This document shows positions 7,014 to 10,229 of a DNA stretch of 10,229 nt, piece after piece; the first letter of the stretch is position 1, and each line of letters begins with the position of its first letter. A model generated the notes under the pieces. It did no database searches, had not been told where the DNA came from, and saw only the letters and a list, made by a program, of their open reading frames with translations. Origin of the DNA: Actinomycetota bacterium (GTDB lineage: Bacteria > Actinomycetota > Acidimicrobiia > Spongiisociales > ZC4RG35); assembly GCA_019347585.1 (NCBI GenBank), contig JAHWLC010000021.1, positions 1 to 10,229 on the forward strand. The letters are read 5' to 3'. The position numbers were made by a program, and so were the translations under genes.

Positions 7014-8240
7014 TCACCCTTTGTAGCGGACGCCCCCTTTGAAGACGTGGGTGATGTTGTCGGGGTCGGCGAGGATCGAGACGTCGCCGGTGGGGTCTCC
7101 GCTCACACAGATGACATCGGCATCGAGGCCCTCTTCCAGCCGGCCGCTCTTGGGAGCCTGTGGGCCCAGGGTGGCGGGTCCGTTGGCCGTGGCCGCCTCG
7201 ATCGCCTGCATCGGGGTCATCCCGCACTCCACCATCAGGTCGAGCTCCTCGCCGTTCCGGCCCCAGACGCCGGTGGCCCAGATGTCGGTGCCCATGGCGA
7301 TCTTCACTCCCTTCTCGATGGCGAGGGATATGGCGTCGCTGTGCGCCTCGGCGGTCATCCGGATCTTCTTCTTGGCATATTCGGGCATGCCCCGCTGCTC
7401 GCCCTCCCGGATGAGCAGATCGACGATGAACCGGGTGGGCACCAGGATCGCCTCGGCCTCGACCATCGCCTCGGCGGCCTCATCGTCGAGGAAGGTGCCG
7501 TGCTCGATGGTCTTCACCCCGGCCTCGAGGGCGCTCATGATGCCGCGCTTGCCGTGACAGTGGGCACCGACGAGACGCTCCATTCGATTGGCCTCGTCGA
7601 CGATCGCGTTCAACTCCTCGTTGGAGAACTGGGGGAGATGGGGATCGTCGAGCTCGCTCATCACTCCGCCGGAGGCGTGGATCTTGATCACCTTGGCGCC
7701 GAGCCGAAGCATGCGGCGGACGCCGGCCCGACACTGGTCGGGGCCGTCCACGATGTTGTCCTCGCCCCCGAAACGAACGTGCAGAGCCCTGGCCATGTCG
7801 AGATCGACACTGTGGGTGTCGGCGTGGCCGGCAGTCATCGACAGGGTTCCACCGGCTCCGTACACGTTGGGGCCGACCACGACTCCTTCTTCCACCGCCC
7901 GGCCCAGGAACACCCCGAGCCCGCCCATCTCTCGCACCGAGGTGAACCCGGCATCGAGAGCCACCCGGGCATCGGAGGTGACCCGCATCGACAGCAGCTG
8001 GGGACGGCTCAGGTGAGCCTCGTCGATGTTGGCGGTGTAGATCCCGAAGAAGTGACCATGGCACTCCCACATCCCCGGCATCACCGTCTCGGTCTTCACC
8101 ACCTCGGCGTCGCCGGGATCGGGGGCGCCGTTGGCGGCTCCGGCGTAGGTGATCTCTCCCTGGTCGAGCACGACCACTCCGTTCTCGATCACGTCCCCAC
8201 TGCCGGGGATGAGCCGCTTGGCCTCGATGCGCACCGTCAC
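7014..8240 (-). CDS. Metal-dependent amidohydrolase (imidazolonepropionase/prolidase-like, COG1228 type)
   Basis: This 408-residue member of the amidohydrolase superfamily is a cytoplasmic binuclear-metal hydrolase; no signal peptide is seen. Metal-site residues can be placed: HxH at His61/His63 (PGMWECHGHF), the lysine expected to be carboxylated at 186 (KVIKIHASGG), His227/His229 (GAHCHG), His247 (EHGTF) and the terminal Asp319 (GTDIWATG). The N-terminal beta strands and the C-terminal GRLEEGLDADVICV segment form the usual composite urease-like beta domain. The overall pattern fits the group containing imidazolonepropionase-related proteins and Xaa-Pro or N-acyl-amino-acid hydrolases; the substrate cannot be named. 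The start is GTG at 8238-8240, overlapping the stop of the upstream LiaF-like gene (GTGA), so it is translationally coupled to it. No histidine degradation genes are nearby, arguing against a true HutI. Confidence 0.88.
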   Translation of the reverse strand: MTVRIEAKRLIPGSGDVIENGVVVLDQGEITYAGAANGAPDPGDAEVVKTETVMPGMWECHGHFFGIYTANIDEAHLSRPQLLSMRVTSDARVALDAGFTSVREMGGLGVFLGRAVEEGVVVGPNVYGAGGTLSMTAGHADTHSVDLDMARALHVRFGGEDNIVDGPDQCRAGVRRMLRLGAKVIKIHASGGVMSELDDPHLPQFSNEELNAIVDEANRMERLVGAHCHGKRGIMSALEAGVKTIEHGTFLDDEAAEAMVEAEAILVPTRFIVDLLIREGEQRGMPEYAKKKIRMTAEAHSDAISLAIEKGVKIAMGTDIWATGVWGRNGEELDLMVECGMTPMQAIEAATANGPATLGPQAPKSGRLEEGLDADVICVSGDPTGDVSILADPDNITHVFKGGVRYKG

Positions 8241-8698
8241 GAGACCCTCGTCTCCGCCGGGTGCCTGTTGGACGCCTGGAGCCCGCCCATGGCGACCGAT
8301 CCCTTGACCACGACCACGGGCAGGTCGGGAGCTGCCGTGGTCCTCGTCTCGTCGGAGAACCCACCCCCGTACATCTCACCCTCCCACCGCACCCGCCAGC
8401 CTTCCGGCACCACCAGCGACACTCCCCCGAAGAAGACAGCGAGGTCGAGCAGCACCCCGGTGGGGGAGGGGGTGGCCCGGCGGAGGTCGAGGAGAGCGCC
8501 GCCAAAGGCGACGAGGACCTTGCCGCCGAAGAAGGGATCGGCGGTCGAGACCAGCTCGCGGCGCTCGAAGATGGCCACCAGGTCGATCTCCTCGGTGTCC
8601 GCATGCGCGTGCGACTCCAATGCCAACTTGGCGACCAATGCCGCCCCCGCGAGCAGGAGAAAGGCGTTGCGGATTTGTCTGAAGATGAATGAGAACAC
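8237..8698 (-). CDS. LiaF-like (cell wall-active antibiotic response) protein with one N-terminal membrane helix
   Basis: The product has 153 residues. Residues about 8-27 form a hydrophobic helix after a short basic start (FRQIRNAFLLLAGAALVAKL), suggesting a membrane anchor. The remainder is a beta-rich domain with FGG repeats: DPFFGGKVLVAFGGALLDL, LAVFFGGVSLVVPEGWRV and PDLPVVVVKGSVAMGGL. This periodic FGG...VPEGW...G pattern is that of the C-terminal domain of LiaF/VraT-type proteins, which in Firmicutes restrain a cell-envelope-stress two-component system. Full LiaF proteins have a multi-helix N-terminal half that is missing here, and no sensor kinase or response regulator is adjacent, so function should not be transferred. 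GTG start at 8698; its -10-like hexamer overlaps the stop of the upstream DUF1684 gene. The stop overlaps the amidohydrolase start. Confidence 0.78.
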   Translation of the reverse strand: MFSFIFRQIRNAFLLLAGAALVAKLALESHAHADTEEIDLVAIFERRELVSTADPFFGGKVLVAFGGALLDLRRATPSPTGVLLDLAVFFGGVSLVVPEGWRVRWEGEMYGGGFSDETRTTAAPDLPVVVVKGSVAMGGLQASNRHPAETRVS

Positions 8699-8704
8699 GA
8701 GGCG

Positions 8705-8710
8705 ATGCTA
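8705..8710 (-). promoter_or_regulatory. Candidate -10 element for the LiaF-like gene, sharing bases with the upstream stop codon
   Basis: On the minus strand TAGCAT (TANNNT) ends 6 nt before the GTG at 8698. Its first three bases are the TAG stop of the DUF1684 gene. No Shine-Dalgarno is present in the 9-bp gap. This would give a leaderless transcript for the LiaF-like and amidohydrolase genes. Confidence 0.42.
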
Positions 8711-9313
8711 CGCGGGGCCGGGGAGGCGCTCGCCGGCGGTGACCGGGAAGTCGAGCCGGTTCTCGGCGGGGGCGAGGGGACAGGACCAACGGGACGAGTG
8801 GACGCAGGAGGGGTGGTAGGCGTAGTTGAAGTCGAGGACGATCAGGTCTCCGTCGTGTCCGAGATCGGCTCCCTTGGCGCTGTCGAGCAGGTACCGGCCG
8901 CCCCCGTAGGTCAGATCGCCATTGGTCAGGTCACGGAAGGGAAGGAACACCCCTCCGCCATAACCGGTGAGCCAGTAGAGGCCGAGTCGCCCGGCGCGAC
9001 CCTTGGCCTCGAACTGAACTGTCCCCACCCTGAGAAACGAAGTCGCCCCCTCTCCGGAATGACCTACGTCCAGCGTCTCGTCCTCTTCGGGGAGCAGAGC
9101 CCCCGTGATCCGCCATCCGGGGTCATAAGGAAAGTAAGGGAGGCCGGTAAACCGGACCGTGGCTTCGATGGGCGTCTGTGGGTGGTGGGCGAAGAGCTGG
9201 TCCCGCTCCTCTCTCCATCGTTCCCAGGCCCCGATCCCTTGTCCCTCCCGGACTCGGGCGTAGATCTCGGAGACACGGCGTCGGTAATCCCAGAGGTCGA
9301 GGGTCGCGCTCAC
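8708..9313 (-). CDS. DUF1684 family protein
   Basis: The protein has 201 residues from the GTG at 9311-9313; a TTG at 9325 would add four residues. The C-terminal part has the strongly conserved DUF1684 block: GGGRYLLDSAKGADLG, then DFNYAYHPSCVHSSRW and CPLAPAENRLDFPV. The N-terminal part (LWDYRRRVSEIYARVREG, then ERWREERDQLFAHHPQTPI) also matches the usual opening of the family. No signal peptide or membrane helix is seen, so it is probably cytoplasmic. The biochemical role of DUF1684 is, as far as I know, not established; the block rich in Tyr, His, Cys and Trp suggests a ligand or metal site but this is inference. It is first in a minus-strand run with the LiaF-like and amidohydrolase genes and diverges from the whiB7 leader. 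Neither start has a Shine-Dalgarno or the -10 spacing seen elsewhere, so the start is uncertain. Confidence 0.85.
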   Translation of the reverse strand: MSATLDLWDYRRRVSEIYARVREGQGIGAWERWREERDQLFAHHPQTPIEATVRFTGLPYFPYDPGWRITGALLPEEDETLDVGHSGEGATSFLRVGTVQFEAKGRAGRLGLYWLTGYGGGVFLPFRDLTNGDLTYGGGRYLLDSAKGADLGHDGDLIVLDFNYAYHPSCVHSSRWSCPLAPAENRLDFPVTAGERLPGPA

Positions 9314-9343
9314 GTCAGCAGCCAACGCCGGAGGCGGTTTGGC

Positions 9344-9381
9344 TAATTCCCTTGACGGACGCTGGTGTCGTCGGCGATGAT
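9344..9381 (+). promoter_or_regulatory. Predicted whiB7 promoter with AT-rich box upstream of the -35
   Basis: TTGACG at 9352-9357 is a good -35. GATGAT at 9376-9381 (4 of 6 matches to TATAAT) follows with an 18-bp spacer. TAATT at 9344-9348 lies three bases upstream of the -35. In mycobacteria WhiB7 activates its own and its target promoters by its AT-hook contacting an AT-rich element just upstream of the -35, so the placement suggests autoregulation. Expected start point near 9388. In GC-rich surroundings the AT-rich box stands out. Confidence 0.6.
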
Positions 9382-9406
9382 GACCGGGTCGAGAAGAGGT
9401 ACGTCT

Positions 9407-9520
9407 ATGAGGATGCGGTTGCTGAACACGAATCCCGCCCAGGCGGAATTCTGCAGCCGCGTCCCTTTCCAGGTGCCGGCAATGCAGGGCACCGCACCAC
9501 GGCGGCCTCTCGTCAGCTGA
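9407..9520 (+). CDS. Leader peptide (upstream ORF) of the whiB7 attenuator, 37 codons
   Basis: The short ORF starts at ATG 9407 with MRMRLLNTNPAQAEF and ends in TGA at 9518-9520. It has the best Shine-Dalgarno in the window: AGAGG at 9395-9399, seven bases before the ATG. This contrasts with the SD-less genes around it and argues that it is really translated. It lies between the predicted promoter and an intrinsic terminator, upstream of the whiB7-like gene. Its last codons (32-35) contain a segment complementary to the terminator's 5' arm, so the ribosome's position on it could decide whether the terminator forms. Upstream ORFs in this position are known for whiB7 in Mycobacterium and wblC in Streptomyces. 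I do not recognise the peptide itself. In-frame ATGs at 9377 and 9380 fall before the predicted transcription start. Confidence 0.6.
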   Translation: MRMRLLNTNPAQAEFCSRVPFQVPAMQGTAPRRPLVS

Positions 9521-9552
9521 TCTGACGCCGATCGCTCTTCACGAGGCCGCCG
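9500..9552 (+). promoter_or_regulatory. Candidate antiterminator of the whiB7 leader
   Basis: RNA segment 9500-9509 (CGGCGGCCTC) is perfectly complementary over 10 bp to 9543-9552 (GAGGCCGCCG), which includes seven of the eight bases of the 5' arm of the downstream terminator. The loop between them contains a second perfect 6-bp hairpin, 9511-9516 with 9522-9527, whose loop spans the upstream-ORF stop codon. The two structures (antiterminator and terminator) are mutually exclusive. A further hairpin, 9472-9477 with 9488-9493, precedes them. Confidence 0.6.
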
Positions 9553-9575
9553 GAGCACCCGGCGGCTTTTTGTTT
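9546..9575 (+). terminator. Intrinsic terminator in the whiB7 leader
   Basis: An 8-bp perfect GC stem, GCCGCCGG at 9546-9553 and CCGGCGGC at 9559-9566, with the 5-nt loop AGCAC, is followed directly by TTTTTGTTT. This is a classical rho-independent terminator on the plus strand. No annotated plus-strand protein gene ends before it, because the upstream gene is on the other strand. It can only terminate the leader RNA starting near 9388, about 185 nt long, so it acts as a premature terminator for whiB7, whose ATG is 33 nt further on. Confidence 0.88.
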
Positions 9576-9608
9576 GCCGCTTTCGATCACGAAGAGACAG
9601 GTTTCGAC

Positions 9609-9917
9609 ATGAGTTTGCAACAGATACAACAAGACGGGCGATGTAGGGAGGAGGGGAGCCACGGGCTCTTCTTCTCCGACGACCCTGCGGAGCTGGCCGA
9701 GGCGCAGGGCATCTGTGCCCGCTGCGCCGTGAGGGTGAAATGTCTAGAGGTCGCCCTGGAGGAGCGCATGGAATGGGGGGTCTGGGGTGGCGTCATCTTC
9801 TGGGACGGCGATCCGTTTCACCGGAGACGGGGCCGGGGTCGACCCAAGCGGTCCGAGGCCGACCTTCCGCTGGAGGCCGACAGGAGAGAGCTGCTCGAGG
9901 TGGTCGCGTCGGCTTAG
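9609..9917 (+). CDS. whiB7: WhiB7-type Fe-S transcription factor with AT-hook
   Basis: The protein has 102 residues. It has the four WhiB cysteines for a [4Fe-4S] cluster, Cys12, Cys36, Cys39 and Cys45 (CxxCx5C for the last three), then EWGVWGG at 55-61, then GRGRPKR at 75-81. The last is an AT-hook (RGRP core) in the position seen in WhiB7, which distinguishes this subclass from other Wbl proteins. WhiB7 binds domain 4 of the principal sigma factor and activates intrinsic antibiotic-resistance genes through AT-rich sites next to the -35. The ATG at 9609 is chosen over TTG at 9570, because the latter lies inside the terminator T-tract; a weak CAGG Shine-Dalgarno sits 7 nt upstream. Unlike mycobacterial WhiB7, about 21 mostly acidic and hydrophobic residues follow the AT-hook. 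The stop overlaps that of the convergent sigma gene. WblC is the Streptomyces name. Subclass assignment is strong but from motifs only. Confidence 0.85.
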   Translation: MSLQQIQQDGRCREEGSHGLFFSDDPAELAEAQGICARCAVRVKCLEVALEERMEWGVWGGVIFWDGDPFHRRRGRGRPKRSEADLPLEADRRELLEVVASA

Positions 9918-10229
9918 CCGGCGGCGAGCTCGCGGAGCCCGCCGGGATTGGACGGGTGACGCATCTTGGCCAGGGCCTTGGCCTCGATCTGACGGATGCG
10001 CTCCCTGGTGACGCTGAAATGCTTGCCGACCTCGTCGAGGGTCGCCGGCTCGCGATCGCCCAAGCCGTAGCGCATCTCGATGATGGTGCGCTCCCGCTCG
10101 GTCAGCCTGTCCAGGACGAACCCCAGGTTCTCGATGTTCAGCTTCGAGGCGATCAGCTCGAAGGGGGCGGTGGCATCGATGTCCTCGATGAAATCGCCCA
10201 GAGTGGCATTGTCCTCACCCACCGGCTCG
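9914..10229 (-). CDS. rpoD: Principal sigma-70 factor, C-terminal part (partial, runs off the right edge)
   Basis: Only the last 104 complete codons are present, reading in from the right edge on the minus strand and ending in TAA at 9914-9916. The sequence covers the region 3.2 linker (EPVGED and then LGDFIED, the sigma finger), region 4.1 (LTERERTIIEMRYGL) and the region 4.2 helix-turn-helix (TLDEVGKHFSVTRERIRQIE) that reads the -35 hexamer. It ends ALAKMRHPSNPGGLRELAAG. This pattern is that of the essential housekeeping sigma (RpoD, called SigA or HrdB in actinobacteria). The HPS tripeptide near the end corresponds to the His-Pro pair of mycobacterial SigA that contacts WhiB proteins. The gene is convergent with the whiB7-like gene and overlaps it by 4 bp. 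The GTG at 10222 is internal, not the start. Confidence 0.93.
   Translation of the reverse strand, partial: EPVGEDNATLGDFIEDIDATAPFELIASKLNIENLGFVLDRLTERERTIIEMRYGLGDREPATLDEVGKHFSVTRERIRQIEAKALAKMRHPSNPGGLRELAAG

Noticed and set aside
7480..8604. 374-codon minus-strand frame overlapping the LiaF-like and amidohydrolase genes
   Set aside because: A +1/-1 shadow of the real genes: Arg/Ser/Pro-rich with no motif. The real frames contain intact metal-site residues, so there is no frameshift to explain.
7047..8819. 590-codon open frame on the plus strand across the amidohydrolase and LiaF-like genes
   Set aside because: Antisense to two genes with clear family motifs; low-complexity His/Gly/Asp-rich translation with no domain.
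9434..9447. Short inverted repeat CCGCC-CA-GGCGG in the leader ORF
   Set aside because: A two-base loop is too tight for a stable hairpin as written; it may be chance in GC-rich sequence, so it was not annotated as part of the switch.
9343..9558. 71-codon minus-strand ORF in the gap before whiB7
   Set aside because: It is antisense to the leader with its promoter, strong-SD upstream ORF and terminator; no domain and no start signal were recognised.
9388..9571. Stand-alone small RNA such as 6S RNA or tmRNA
   Set aside because: The length of about 185 nt is similar to 6S RNA, but there is no long bulged rod closing the ends and no tRNA-like or tag-coding segment. The alternative terminator pairing and the upstream ORF fit an attenuator much better.
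9570..9608. TTG start of the whiB7-like gene at 9570
   Set aside because: That codon lies in the T-tract of the leader terminator, and the extra 13 residues do not resemble a WhiB N-terminus. ATG at 9609 has a better context.

Overview
The window is high-GC DNA from an actinobacterium (Actinomycetota). The strongest indicator is a WhiB-family iron-sulfur transcription factor, a family restricted to Actinomycetota and their phages. High-GC codon use, frequent GTG starts and the principal sigma factor fit this. Class cannot be fixed from the sequence; a deep-branching, non-mycobacterial group such as Acidimicrobiia is plausible. Nothing resembles an insertion sequence, prophage, CRISPR array, tRNA or rRNA.

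Layout. (1) At 1-156 on the minus strand is the 5' end of argG (argininosuccinate synthase), divergent from the next block. (2) At 241-5537 on the plus strand is a tight run: otsA and otsB (trehalose synthesis, ATGA overlap), an AMP-forming acyl-CoA synthetase, and pncB (nicotinate phosphoribosyltransferase, ATGA overlap). (3) At 5539-6126 on the minus strand is pncA (nicotinamidase), tail to tail with pncB and one base away; together they convert nicotinamide to nicotinate mononucleotide. (4) At 6173-6958 is a TSUP (TauE/SafE) membrane permease, divergent from pncA. It is separated from the next block by a near-perfect 47-bp palindrome. (5) At 7014-9313 on the minus strand are a DUF1684 protein, a one-helix LiaF-like protein and a metal-dependent amidohydrolase, in that transcription order. 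(6) At 9344-9917 on the plus strand is a WhiB7-type gene with a long leader. (7) At 9914-10229 on the minus strand is the 3' end of the principal sigma factor gene, overlapping the whiB7 stop codon.

The most interesting part is the whiB7-like gene and its leader. The leader has an AT-rich box three bases upstream of a TTGACG -35 element and a 37-codon upstream ORF with a good Shine-Dalgarno. It ends in a textbook intrinsic terminator placed before whiB7. A 10-nt segment inside the end of the upstream ORF is perfectly complementary to the 5' arm of that terminator. This is the architecture expected of a ribosome-sensing attenuator, matching the logic known for mycobacterial whiB7 and Streptomyces wblC: the gene is on when translation of the leader peptide is disturbed. 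The neighbouring sigma gene encodes domain 4, the part of the sigma factor that WhiB7 is known to bind.

A second window-wide pattern is that six genes have a -10-like hexamer (TANNNT, or AATAAT for argG) ending 6-9 nt before the start codon, with no Shine-Dalgarno. This suggests widespread leaderless transcription.
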